From a virus: 23,109 nucleotides of DNA. The notes beneath the pieces were generated by a model, which saw only the letters and a list, made by a program, of their open reading frames with translations, did not search any database and had not been told where the DNA came from. This document shows positions 8,191-15,383 of the stretch, one piece after another. The first letter of the stretch is position 1; the number at the start of each line of letters is the position of its first letter. The stretch covers positions 1 to 23,109 of IMG/VR virus record IMGVR_UViG_3300042453_003252; one strand, written 5' to 3'. The position numbers and the translations under genes are program-made.

Positions 8191-8198
8191 TACTTATA
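8191..8198 (-). promoter_or_regulatory. Possible late-promoter-like TATAAGTA box
   Basis: On the minus strand TATAAGTA differs by one base from the T4-type late promoter TATAAATA. It lies about 50 bases upstream of the 309-aa gene, in one of the few gaps of this operon, and overlaps the stop of the 70-aa gene. It is a single occurrence with no matching element at other gaps, so it may be chance. Confidence 0.25.
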
Positions 8199-8406
8199 CC
8201 TTTCTCTGTTTTAGGGCAGGATTTTTTGGCTGACTTGGCATTCCCATGGGCTTTGGGGCTTTTGGGAGATTCTGTTTGGGAGCCATTCCCAGCTTTGCCT
8301 GAGCTTGCTGTTGCTTCATGTCGTGAGCGGTAGCCAAAGGGTTAGTTTTGGATACACGAGATTTGGACAATAGCTTACTGAGCTTGTCAAGATTGGGGTG
8401 CTTCAT
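8194..8406 (-). CDS. Small basic Pro/Lys-rich protein (70 aa)
   Basis: A 70-aa protein rich in Lys, Pro, Gln and Met, probably disordered. It begins with a short amphipathic helix (HPNLDKLSKLLSKSR) and its C-terminal half (NLPKAPKPMGMPSQPKNP) resembles the basic tail of the adjacent 309-aa protein. The ATG overlaps the stop of the 332-aa gene (ATGA) and is preceded by GAGGAT, which supports real translation. Function is not recognised; it could be a small internal or DNA-binding virion protein, or a spun-off piece of the 309-aa protein family. Confidence 0.65.
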   Translation of the reverse strand: MKHPNLDKLSKLLSKSRVSKTNPLATAHDMKQQQAQAKLGMAPKQNLPKAPKPMGMPSQPKNPALKQRKV

Positions 8407-9401
8407 AGATCCTCGATGGTGAGCCAGCTTTGGTTTGTGTTGATCAGGTAATCAGGGCTGGTCAAATTGCTCGAAATGAAAATACCACTTAGGCCAGTTG
8501 GGGCGACACCCCCAGAAGGAGTAATCTTACTGGTAAGGTTCACCGACTCGATCACTCGGTACGGAGTCTTGAGCCAAGAGTTTTCGACCATCCCCGTCAG
8601 GCTGATGAAACGAGAGTATACCGTCTCAGGCAATCCGTAATTTGGGTTGGGGGAGAGGTCGCCACGGCTAAACGAGCTAAGGTTGAACCCCCGAGCCTCG
8701 AGAAGGGATTCGCGATATCTGAGGAGGATGTAGGTTATGATCGCATCGAGCCAGAGGAGGGGTGCTGGATCCCCGTGGATATGGCAACCAATCTGGTATG
8801 ACTCTTGGAAGAACGATCTCTCCCTTCGTGCCTTGTAAAACTGAAACTGGGGGATAATCCCATAGCTTGATCCAGAGAATACCCCTGACACATCAAGCGT
8901 AAGGGTTCCTGCCCCAACATTTGTAATCACATAGCCCACGCCCGTTGAGGGGTTTACGAGGATCATTCCTGCGGTAACCGAGCCCAAGTTTATTTCAGAC
9001 GGAATAGTCAAAACAGATGTGCTTGCGTCAAAGGCAAGGGGTGAGAATGGGCGAACAATATATGGAATGGGCTTACCGATGTCGAGGGGCATCAGGATGT
9101 TCACCTCGGGGGATAGATCCCCAAGGCTTTTCATGTCGTTGACTTCACTCGAGGAGCCAAGCCCAATGGTAATCAGAGGGAATTGATCGTCCTTACGATA
9201 GCGAAGCACGGTTGCAATATTGTTATTGATGAACCAATCCTTGGCGTTCTCGATTTCTTTCTGGCCATACTCTGTGTTGAGGATGGGGATGCTCACAAGG
9301 TTCGAGAAGACATCGTTGAGGATCCAAACATTGTTCCTCATGTCCTCGATCCCTTGTTGGATCGCCTTTTTAATTAGTACATCACCTGCCCAGATTGCCA
9401 T
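8403..9401 (-). CDS. Neck / tail-terminator-type virion protein (332 aa)
   Basis: The N-terminal half (residues 10-100) reads IQQGIEDMRNNVWILNDVFS, then YGQKEIENAKDWFINNNIAT and FPLITIGLGSSSE, a pattern I associate with phage proteins encoded between head-completion and sheath genes. A beta-rich insert (about 120-190) is followed by HIHGDPAPLLWLDAIITYIL and LLRYRESLLEARGFN (about 208-240), also typical. The placement between the gp10-like protein (9402-10169) and the sheath suggests a role in ending the tail or joining it to the head. The ATG directly follows the upstream TGA, giving TGAATG, with ACGGAG as ribosome site. Assignment to neck or terminator is by context and remembered family resemblance. 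Confidence 0.75.
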   Translation of the reverse strand: MAIWAGDVLIKKAIQQGIEDMRNNVWILNDVFSNLVSIPILNTEYGQKEIENAKDWFINNNIATVLRYRKDDQFPLITIGLGSSSEVNDMKSLGDLSPEVNILMPLDIGKPIPYIVRPFSPLAFDASTSVLTIPSEINLGSVTAGMILVNPSTGVGYVITNVGAGTLTLDVSGVFSGSSYGIIPQFQFYKARRERSFFQESYQIGCHIHGDPAPLLWLDAIITYILLRYRESLLEARGFNLSSFSRGDLSPNPNYGLPETVYSRFISLTGMVENSWLKTPYRVIESVNLTSKITPSGGVAPTGLSGIFISSNLTSPDYLINTNQSWLTIEDL

Positions 9402-10169
9402 TCAAACTCCGTATTTCTCAAAAATTTGAGGAAGGATCTCGGTATCGAAGGTAGCCATGGCCCATTCAAAACACTCATCCATGATGTGGGCTCCCTCGAG
9501 GCCGGGGTAATGCCACTTCTCTGGAGGAGAGTTATCTGAGATCGTTCTAAAAGTCATGACATCGCGCCTAACCTTACCGCCCTCTCCTTCTCTTTGATAG
9601 ATTGTCACGCCATGAAGAGCTGGATGGCTTGCGACCACCTGTCCTGATTTACGGGCAGGGCGTTCGGAGGGGATATTAAAAGAGTGGAGGCGACCCAGAC
9701 GAGGAGACCCATTGGGGTTGAGTTCGATCTTTTTGTAGGGGATGTTCCGCTTCTTCAGCTCTTTCCTGATCAGATCAGTATAGAACTTAGCTTGGCTACT
9801 CTGCTCACTCGGATTTTTTGAATGTTCAAAAGGGATGGCCTTGTATCTTGCACCATCCTTTGAGGTCTTATACCCGCTCTTGAGAAGTGTATTCCTCATG
9901 TCGTAGGCATCAAGCCCCTCATCTCGCCAGACCATGGGCTTCAAAAGACTTACGACCCAAGTTCCTTCAGCAATCTCCTCATACTTGAGATTGTTAATGA
10001 ACTTCATCTTGGTCGTATTGAGCTTCTGATCGGCAAGCTCGATTGCCTTGGCGTGAGTAGCTAGGGCCGTGTTCTGAGCGGCTCTGTTGACTTCATATTC
10101 AATTTCTTCTTTGAAGCTCTCAAGCTCTCTGGTCAGCGCATCGAGATCAATGAAAAACCTGTGACCCAT
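9402..10169 (-). CDS. Tail completion / neck protein, HK97 gp10-like type (255 aa)
   Basis: The N-terminal helix (residues 8-50, ALTRELESFKEEIEYEVNRA...) is followed by a segment with WVVSLLKPMVWRDEGLDAYD and a C-terminal region ending HYPGLEGAHIMDECFEWA (about 219-236) then FDTEILPQIFEKYGV. A leading helix that pulls in a beta core, plus the W.hPG.eg...m..a..Wa terminus, is the style of gp10-like tail-completion proteins. Its start codon overlaps the previous stop by one base (TAATG). It lies immediately before the 332-aa neck/terminator-type gene, as expected for connector proteins. Length is longer than classic HK97 gp10, so an added domain is likely. Confidence 0.7.
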   Translation of the reverse strand: MGHRFFIDLDALTRELESFKEEIEYEVNRAAQNTALATHAKAIELADQKLNTTKMKFINNLKYEEIAEGTWVVSLLKPMVWRDEGLDAYDMRNTLLKSGYKTSKDGARYKAIPFEHSKNPSEQSSQAKFYTDLIRKELKKRNIPYKKIELNPNGSPRLGRLHSFNIPSERPARKSGQVVASHPALHGVTIYQREGEGGKVRRDVMTFRTISDNSPPEKWHYPGLEGAHIMDECFEWAMATFDTEILPQIFEKYGV

Positions 10170-10372
10170 TAGAACCTCTTGTGGGTAAGGTTGCCCACTG
10201 AATCGAGAGCCATACCAATTCGAGCCTCAACATACTTGAGTCTTCCAGTGTTCTTATCTCTAAACTTCATATAGCCTCTTGGATTTACCCCACCCTCTGG
10301 GAGGGGCTTTGGAGCTACATGCTTTGTCGTCTGCTTTGCGGGAAGTTGGCTTGGGGATTTTACGCCCTTCAA
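10169..10372 (-). CDS. Small basic hypothetical protein, TTG start (67 aa)
   Basis: A short reading frame between the 837-aa gene and the gp10-like gene. The only start near the 5' end is TTG at 10372-10370, overlapping the 837-aa gene's stop (TTGA); the next ATG would give only about 33 residues (GYMKFRDKNTGRLKY...). The N-terminal part is Pro/Lys-rich and the C-terminal part contains a two-strand-like MKFRDKNTGRLKYVEARIG segment. The one-base stop/start overlap with the next gene supports it being translated, but the start is uncertain. Function unknown. Confidence 0.55.
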   Translation of the reverse strand: MKGVKSPSQLPAKQTTKHVAPKPLPEGGVNPRGYMKFRDKNTGRLKYVEARIGMALDSVGNLTHKRF

Positions 10373-12882
10373 GCCTTCATTGAATCCTTCGACTTTTTTT
10401 TTAAGCCGTACTTCGCTTTGATGGATCCAGCGATCTTAGCAGCCCGCTCCTTGGAGTAACCCTGACGCACCAGCTTCTCGTGCATTTTGGTAAAGCTCGC
10501 CTTTTTCTTCATCCCTTCTTCGGACTTAGGGAGGTCTGGCTTGGGCATAGATTTGAGGTCAGCAAGGGCTTGTTTGTGGCTTTCCTTGTAGTTTCCACCC
10601 ATGCCGATATTTCGATTCCTGTTTTTGGTATCTTGAGTCAGCATGGTTTTAGGGAAAGATGGATTTACGCCCTTCATTGAATTTTTTGGCAATCCAACTC
10701 CCAAAATTCGATCCGAGGCTTGGGCAAGTTTGGTTGTTGGTTTAGAGTGCATAGTTTCTTTTGATTGGCGAATGTTTCTCTGATCTCGATTAGAAATCTT
10801 CATCTTATCGCTCATGCCCTCTTCAAACTTAGCCTTACGCATCTCCGACTTACCCATGGGCTTGTACTTCCCACCGCTCATCAGGTGGTGGAAGTGTTCT
10901 ACGGCTTCGGGATGGGAGCCGGGGCTCACATGAAAACTCGCATGGCTATGCTCGCCAGAGTGCATATCAATGTGTGGATCGACCGTGGTGTACCAGTCCC
11001 TGCCACCTTGAGGGGGGTAGGAAGAGGCTTCTACGGGGCCATAATGACGCATGATGTGTTCGTGGATCTCTTCTGGGCTTCCTTCGATCTCGTCGTGTGG
11101 TTCGGGGTCATATTCCGAGCCTTCAGGATCGTCAGGATGCGTGGTTTGAACATAGGCGTGAACCTTCATTTGGTGAGGATGAACACCATCTTCTTCAGAC
11201 ATCATCATGTCTTCATGTTCGCCATGGCCAAGCTCGTGTTGCAAAAAGTGGCTGGTGTCAGCAATGTCATTTGCAGCTCGGGTGATCTTTGATTTAACCC
11301 AGTCTGGAAGGTCGTCGTGTTCAAAGTCAACCACTCCAAGAAGTTCCTTGATGTGGTGCGTAATTTGATCGAGTTGTGATCCTGCCATACGGCTATCGTG
11401 ATCTTCGTCGAGACCGCTCTCAGCTTTGTTCATCATCCCCATGATCTTGTTGCGACGATGAAAGTCTTCTTTCACCTTCGGATCAACCTTGGAGTGGTGC
11501 ATTACCTTGTAAGCGGAAGCGGGTTCACGCTGATCTTTGGAAGCATCGACGGCATCAGACTTAAACTCGTTACCGCCGTGGATTTCTCCAGTCGCCTTGT
11601 GAACGATGTAGTAGTTGTACTTGTCGGACTTGTCAGCTTTGTTGAGAGGCTTCTTCACCTTCTCAGACTTCTGGGCGGGCTTGCTTTGGAGTCCTTTTGC
11701 AGCCTCAATCAGGTTCTGGAGAAGTCCAATCATGGACTGGTAAAGCTCTGGGTTTGAGCCCTTGATTTGATCAATCAAGTCCTTGTTCTGCTTAAACATT
11801 TCAAGGTTCTGGGCGATACGCTGTTTCAACTCTTCTTTTTTCTCGGGGCCAACATCTTGAGCCATCTCTGCGTAATCGGGGGCTTCGCCTTCTGGCTGTT
11901 CTCCTTCGCCGTCAACGGATTCGCCAGAAGGATCAGTTTCTTCAGGCATCTCGTCATCCATGTCTTCCATGCGGTCGTCGTGGCTTTCATCGAGACGGCC
12001 CAAAGCAATTTCTTTGGCATCGGCTTCACGGTTGTCTTGAGCGTTTGTAGTGGGGTCTTCGCCAGCGACTGGGGCAGACTCATCGATGTCGGCTTTTCCG
12101 ACATCGTCTTCTTCTTCCTCATGTTCGTCGGACTCGGGAAGCTCGATCTCTTCCTCATCGCCGTAATCGCCCATATCTTCATCGCCCATGTCTTCCATGT
12201 CACCATAGTCGGCCATGTCGTAGTCTTCGTCGGAGTAGTCTTCATCGCCCATGTCTTCGTCGGAGTAGTCTTCATCAGACATCTCTTCTTGGGGCATATC
12301 TTCATCTGCGTGATGAATCATGAAATCATCGCCCAGATCGGAACTTTCATCGCCCATGTCTTCGTCGGAGTAGTCTTCGTTCTCGGGGTTCATCTCCCCT
12401 TCGCCAGACTCATCCATGTGGGAGAGGTAGTGGTCGTATTCTTTTTGTTCGTTAGGGTTGCCTCCACCCATCTCACCTTGCTCTTTGGCATTAGAGATGA
12501 TGTGTTCGATCTCTTCAGAGGCTTCAGGGTAGCTCATCACCTTGTTCTTGCCAGAGAACTTCCCTGCGATCAGGGCTTTCTCAGCTTGGGACAAGGTATT
12601 GCCACAACCGATAGTCACGGTGAAGCCCGAAGCGAGTTCGATCTCATGCTTCAGTTCTTCAAGGTTTTCACAGAGTTCGGGGCTACCGAAGGCACGGAGT
12701 TCATCCCCACCTGCGTCAATTACAGTACCGCCCTTGCTTTCCACCCAATGACGGGCATTCTGAATCCCAGCTTCGATATGAAGGGATGCGTCATGGAGAG
12801 CGGAGAGGTCATCCATCAGGGTTGCTTGGCCGATCTTCTGACCAGCATTATCAAGGTCGAGTGCGATAAATGAGCGTTGCAT
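10369..12882 (-). CDS. Mosaic protein: GGDEF/mCpol-like cyclase domain, acidic scaffold-like stretch and small modules (837 aa)
   Basis: Residues 1-120 look like a palm-type nucleotidyl cyclase: ALDLDNAGQKIG (7-18) supplies the D.D metal site, DAGGDE (56-61) matches the GG-D-[ED] loop, then FTVTIGCG (87-94) and AEKALIAGKFSGKNKV. This is closer in style to mCpol/Cas10 than to classic diguanylate cyclases. Residues 150-345 are extremely acidic with repeats of YSDEDMGDE; 345-400 are helical. Then come an alpha/beta module (421-467), a helical LPDWVKSKITRAA module (499-556) also in the 390-aa gene, a His/Pro-rich domain (560-675), an LKSMPKPDLPKSE module (762-788) shared with the 309-aa protein, and a basic tail with YSKERAAKIAGSIKAKYG. 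K[SA]E motifs at 405, 486, 678 and 786 separate the modules. Role inferred: head-internal, scaffold-like carrier of an enzymatic domain. Confidence 0.85.
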   Translation of the reverse strand: MQRSFIALDLDNAGQKIGQATLMDDLSALHDASLHIEAGIQNARHWVESKGGTVIDAGGDELRAFGSPELCENLEELKHEIELASGFTVTIGCGNTLSQAEKALIAGKFSGKNKVMSYPEASEEIEHIISNAKEQGEMGGGNPNEQKEYDHYLSHMDESGEGEMNPENEDYSDEDMGDESSDLGDDFMIHHADEDMPQEEMSDEDYSDEDMGDEDYSDEDYDMADYGDMEDMGDEDMGDYGDEEEIELPESDEHEEEEDDVGKADIDESAPVAGEDPTTNAQDNREADAKEIALGRLDESHDDRMEDMDDEMPEETDPSGESVDGEGEQPEGEAPDYAEMAQDVGPEKKEELKQRIAQNLEMFKQNKDLIDQIKGSNPELYQSMIGLLQNLIEAAKGLQSKPAQKSEKVKKPLNKADKSDKYNYYIVHKATGEIHGGNEFKSDAVDASKDQREPASAYKVMHHSKVDPKVKEDFHRRNKIMGMMNKAESGLDEDHDSRMAGSQLDQITHHIKELLGVVDFEHDDLPDWVKSKITRAANDIADTSHFLQHELGHGEHEDMMMSEEDGVHPHQMKVHAYVQTTHPDDPEGSEYDPEPHDEIEGSPEEIHEHIMRHYGPVEASSYPPQGGRDWYTTVDPHIDMHSGEHSHASFHVSPGSHPEAVEHFHHLMSGGKYKPMGKSEMRKAKFEEGMSDKMKISNRDQRNIRQSKETMHSKPTTKLAQASDRILGVGLPKNSMKGVNPSFPKTMLTQDTKNRNRNIGMGGNYKESHKQALADLKSMPKPDLPKSEEGMKKKASFTKMHEKLVRQGYSKERAAKIAGSIKAKYGLKKKSKDSMKA
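12241..12273 (-). repeat. 33-bp direct repeat in the acidic region, copy 1
   Basis: Identical 33-base copies at 12241-12273 and 12346-12378 encode the acidic phrase around DYSDEDMGDE in the 837-aa protein. They lie inside a larger set of imperfect GAT/GAA/GAC-rich repeats. This is a coding low-complexity repeat able to expand or contract in frame, not an independent element. Confidence 0.8.
12346..12378 (-). repeat. 33-bp direct repeat in the acidic region, copy 2
   Basis: Second exact copy of the 33-base unit at 12241-12273, 105 bases away (35 codons, so in frame). It encodes the same acidic phrase. Confidence 0.8.
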
Positions 12883-12885
12883 ATA

Positions 12886-13686
12886 TTACCTTTTTTTCTC
12901 GCGCAGGGCTTCAAGAACAAGCGCGATGTTCTCTGGTTGCCATCCACGGCTGAAGGAAACCTTCAGGTTACCATCTTCGGACTTCTTGAGGTAAACCTTC
13001 TTATTGCGATCTTGGCCAAGACACACACAGCTAGACCATACGCCGTTGCCAATCAGTTGTTGGCCACAGTCAGGGCAATCGACGGTGCTAGACTTGGAGA
13101 GGTTGATTACCTGATAAGATTTCTTTACTTTGTCTTTCTTATCGAGGAAATCCTTGAGGGGGATTGCATGGACATTTTCGCCATGGAGGGGAACTTTGTC
13201 ATTCTTTTCCTGATCGGGCTTCTTACGGATAGCGTCTTCGATCTCTTTTTGGATCTTCTTTTCTTTTTCGGGGTCGAGTCCAGATGGCTTGGAGAGGTCG
13301 GAGACATCGTACAGCTCGAAGGTGGACATGATGACGAGCCCGAGACCCGGTATCGTGCGATACTTAAATGTGGCGATGATCCGTCCGTCTTCGGTGATCT
13401 CACCGCTGTAAACATCTGCTGCAAACTTGGTGACCGACAGGACAGCAATCGGATCGACTGGGAGCTTGATCTTCTTGGATTCCCCATCTTTCATGGGGTG
13501 AAGCTCCTTTCTCAGCATCGACATGATCGTGTTGGGGACGATCTTCATGCCGTAGAAGATTTCGTCCAATCCCGCAACGGTATCAGTCTTGATCTTGTAA
13601 AGGTCGGCTTTCACTAGGCGTTCGAGAGTCTCTTCACCCAGAGCTTTTGCGAGAAATTTGATTTGTTTCGATTCAGTCTTTTTCAT
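12886..13686 (-). CDS. Conserved phage protein with C-terminal zinc ribbon (266 aa)
   Basis: Residues 1-125 form an alpha/beta domain (helical start, then DGRIIATFKYRTIPGLG strands). A charged Lys/Glu-rich linker (130-185) follows. Residues 204-222 hold a four-cysteine zinc site, CPDC ... CVC, followed by KKVYLKKSEDGNLKVSFS and a terminal helix. I recall phage proteins with the same C-terminal CPDCG...C.C.G plus two-strand-helix arrangement, of unknown function. The KKSE at 235-237 sits in a beta hairpin rather than a linker. The gene begins after a 61-base gap that holds an inverted repeat, and ends 3 bases before the 837-aa gene. It may assist head assembly or nucleic-acid handling; this is not established. 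Confidence 0.8.
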   Translation of the reverse strand: MKKTESKQIKFLAKALGEETLERLVKADLYKIKTDTVAGLDEIFYGMKIVPNTIMSMLRKELHPMKDGESKKIKLPVDPIAVLSVTKFAADVYSGEITEDGRIIATFKYRTIPGLGLVIMSTFELYDVSDLSKPSGLDPEKEKKIQKEIEDAIRKKPDQEKNDKVPLHGENVHAIPLKDFLDKKDKVKKSYQVINLSKSSTVDCPDCGQQLIGNGVWSSCVCLGQDRNKKVYLKKSEDGNLKVSFSRGWQPENIALVLEALREKKR

Positions 13687-13696
13687 ATTGCTTACC

Positions 13697-13737
13697 CTTA
13701 GATTGTTTTGTTACAAAAATGTCAATGAAAACAATCT
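13697..13737 (-). promoter_or_regulatory. Inverted repeat and possible promoter upstream of the 266-aa gene
   Basis: A perfect 10-bp inverted repeat (AGATTGTTTT at one end, AAAACAATCT at the other, 18-base loop; 13700-13737) fills most of the 61-base gap between the 304- and 266-aa genes. On the same strand TTGACA (13720-13725), a 17-base spacer and TCTAAG (13697-13702) resemble a sigma-70 promoter. Transcription from it would begin near 13690 and leave the AAGGG ribosome site out of the message, so hairpin leader and promoter are competing readings. Confidence 0.4.
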
Positions 13738-13747
13738 GTTAATAGGA

Positions 13748-14662
13748 TTACTCCTCATCGATGCTTGCCATGTTGACTTGAACAGACCCATCATTTGTAA
13801 TAGATTGCGATGGGGCTTCATTAACCCTATTGCTTCGAGGCTGGGTCTGGGTGATTGGCTTTGAGCTGTTGTTTTGGTTGAAGTAAACATATTCCCTTTG
13901 AACCACAAGGTGGTAGGGTAGGCGTTCAGGGGTACGAACCCCATCCTTGGTGACATTGGTGATCCTGACTTCGTTGGGGATCTGGGCAATATACCAGTGA
14001 GCCTTGTATAGGTATCGGATGGCGTAGATGCGTCCTTTGCCAGTTTCTGGGTCGATGCCCGGGTTCTTACCCCCAGCGATCCACTCAATCAAGCCGTCCT
14101 TATTTACTTTGAAGTCCACATTCTGGACATAGTTTATCCCCCTCGAGTCAGTCAAAAACTCAACCTTGCATATTGGATACTGAGCTTGGTCTGGCTGATC
14201 CACATTGTATTCCATCTTGTGGTAGTCAGGGACATACACATCGGCATCTTTGTCCGCGATGTAAAGGCGATCGCCAACGGCTGGGTAGATTCTTTCGCCA
14301 TTGGCCACTCCTGTCGAGGTGTCATAGAAGCGAGGCAGGATCAGGCGGGCGGTTGAGTCGTCAAGGATACCCGCATCGCCCCATCGAGGAGAGGTGGAGT
14401 TGCTCACAAAGGTAGCCGTAAAGCAACCCGAGGCTTTATAGATCATCCCGTTTGATGCAATCGTATCGATTGTGTCTGGGCGACGAAAATCTCCCCTATC
14501 CTTGAGGCCAAGGGGGGAAGGGATGGCCTTAAAGTGCGTAAGCTGGACTCCAAGCCCCGTGGGGAATTGATCCATTTTCGTCAAATCGAATGACGCTTGG
14601 AATAGATCCCCTGCGGTCGGTAGGGTTGGGACTTGTTGTCCGACTGGCTTGCGCTTTGGCAT
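13748..14662 (-). CDS. Virion structural protein, probable head/neck (304 aa)
   Basis: A 304-aa beta-rich protein. The first 20 residues are basic and Pro-rich. The central portion contains WGDAGILDDSTARLILPRFYD, VGDRLYIADKDADVYVPDYH and KVEFLTDSRGINYVQNVDF, and the later portion IEWIAGGKNPGIDPETGKGR and YLYKAHWYIAQIPNEVRI, ending with ERLPYHLVVQREYVYF (about 250-265) and a polar tail. I recognise this order of motifs from virion proteins of other large phages encoded near the portal and neck genes, but no specific function is assigned. GGAG ribosome site; the ATG abuts the TAA of the 67-aa gene. No enzymatic motif is seen. Confidence 0.75.
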   Translation of the reverse strand: MPKRKPVGQQVPTLPTAGDLFQASFDLTKMDQFPTGLGVQLTHFKAIPSPLGLKDRGDFRRPDTIDTIASNGMIYKASGCFTATFVSNSTSPRWGDAGILDDSTARLILPRFYDTSTGVANGERIYPAVGDRLYIADKDADVYVPDYHKMEYNVDQPDQAQYPICKVEFLTDSRGINYVQNVDFKVNKDGLIEWIAGGKNPGIDPETGKGRIYAIRYLYKAHWYIAQIPNEVRITNVTKDGVRTPERLPYHLVVQREYVYFNQNNSSKPITQTQPRSNRVNEAPSQSITNDGSVQVNMASIDEE

Positions 14663-14866
14663 TTATTTCTCCAAACACTTTTCTATCTGCTCGAATTTGT
14701 TGGACATTACCCTCTCAGCCCAGAGAATCCTTTGAAATGTCCAGTGAAGTAAGAGTTCCTTCTGCACTTCCTTACAGACCTTTTTAAGTCCGCTCGTGTT
14801 CGATGCTTTCAAGTAGAGGGGATAGATCACATCGTTAAAGTTTTCATGGGCTTCAAGGGCACTCAT
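14663..14866 (-). CDS. Small helical hypothetical protein (67 aa)
   Basis: This 67-aa protein is almost entirely helical by composition, with aromatic and Leu-rich faces (LLLHWTFQRILWAERVM). It starts 2 bases after the 167-aa gene's stop with an AGAGG ribosome site and ends flush against the 304-aa gene. It is probably translated as part of the operon. No family is recognised; it could be a small assembly factor or adaptor. Confidence 0.65.
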   Translation of the reverse strand: MSALEAHENFNDVIYPLYLKASNTSGLKKVCKEVQKELLLHWTFQRILWAERVMSNKFEQIEKCLEK

Positions 14867-14868
14867 AT

Positions 14869-15372
14869 TTACCTCTGGATGATTACATCCTTACCTTCGG
14901 TTGTCGCCATTTGAATGATGATGGAGGCGATCGCCCTTTCAGCCCCAGTCAGGGCTTTCTTGGTCGTGGGCTCAATGATGAATGCGCCTTCCGATGGGGT
15001 TACTTCGTATTTTGTCAGTTCCACTTCGTTTTTTGAAACGATAAAAGCTGACTTGCCTTCGTCCACCAGCTTTACAAGAGAGTAGCTTTGGTCTCGAAGG
15101 TCTTGGGGGAGGGACTTGGTCAGGTCGATTACATCTGCGTCCTTGAAATGCTCAGACTTCATCATGGAAGCCTTAAACGAGGGGAAAGTCTTCTTGATAT
15201 TGTAACGCACAATGGCAGGGTGGGATCCAGAGGCCAGAACCTCCTCCTTGCCTTTATTCTTGCCCACGCCCATCCAGAGACCACCCGTGGTACGGGCGAG
15301 CCTGACGGGGTAATCGTCGAGGGTTCCAATTTCTTCTACGGTATCAATTTCAGAGGGTAAAATTCCAATCAT
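14869..15372 (-). CDS. Hypothetical virion-region protein (167 aa)
   Basis: The N-terminal half carries YPVRLARTTGGLWMGVGKNKG and HPAIVRYNIKK, looking like a beta barrel or small alpha/beta fold. Then comes a helix with an MMKSEHF phrase (about 70-76) and a C-terminal region with LTGAERAIASIIIQMATTEG. An AAGGAAA ribosome site lies just upstream of the ATG at 15372. No family is recognised. Its place between the repeat protein and the 304-aa structural protein suggests a head- or neck-associated role. Confidence 0.65.
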   Translation of the reverse strand: MIGILPSEIDTVEEIGTLDDYPVRLARTTGGLWMGVGKNKGKEEVLASGSHPAIVRYNIKKTFPSFKASMMKSEHFKDADVIDLTKSLPQDLRDQSYSLVKLVDEGKSAFIVSKNEVELTKYEVTPSEGAFIIEPTTKKALTGAERAIASIIIQMATTEGKDVIIQR

Positions 15373-15383
15373 AGTCGGTTTCC

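Noticed and set aside
11826-12305. 159-codon minus-strand frame rich in Met, Lys and Thr
   Set aside because: It is a shifted-frame reading of the acidic repeat tract within the 837-aa gene; composition follows from the repeats.
11767-12873. 368-codon plus-strand frame that looks like a membrane protein
   Set aside because: The Val/Phe/Ile-rich sequence is simply the complement of the Asp/Glu-rich codons of the 837-aa gene.
12970-12990. KKSE in the zinc-ribbon protein as another cleavage site
   Set aside because: It lies in a predicted beta hairpin next to the zinc site, not in a linker between domains.
12877-13617. 246-codon plus-strand frame
   Set aside because: Antisense to the well-supported zinc-ribbon gene, with no ribosome site context or recognised domain.
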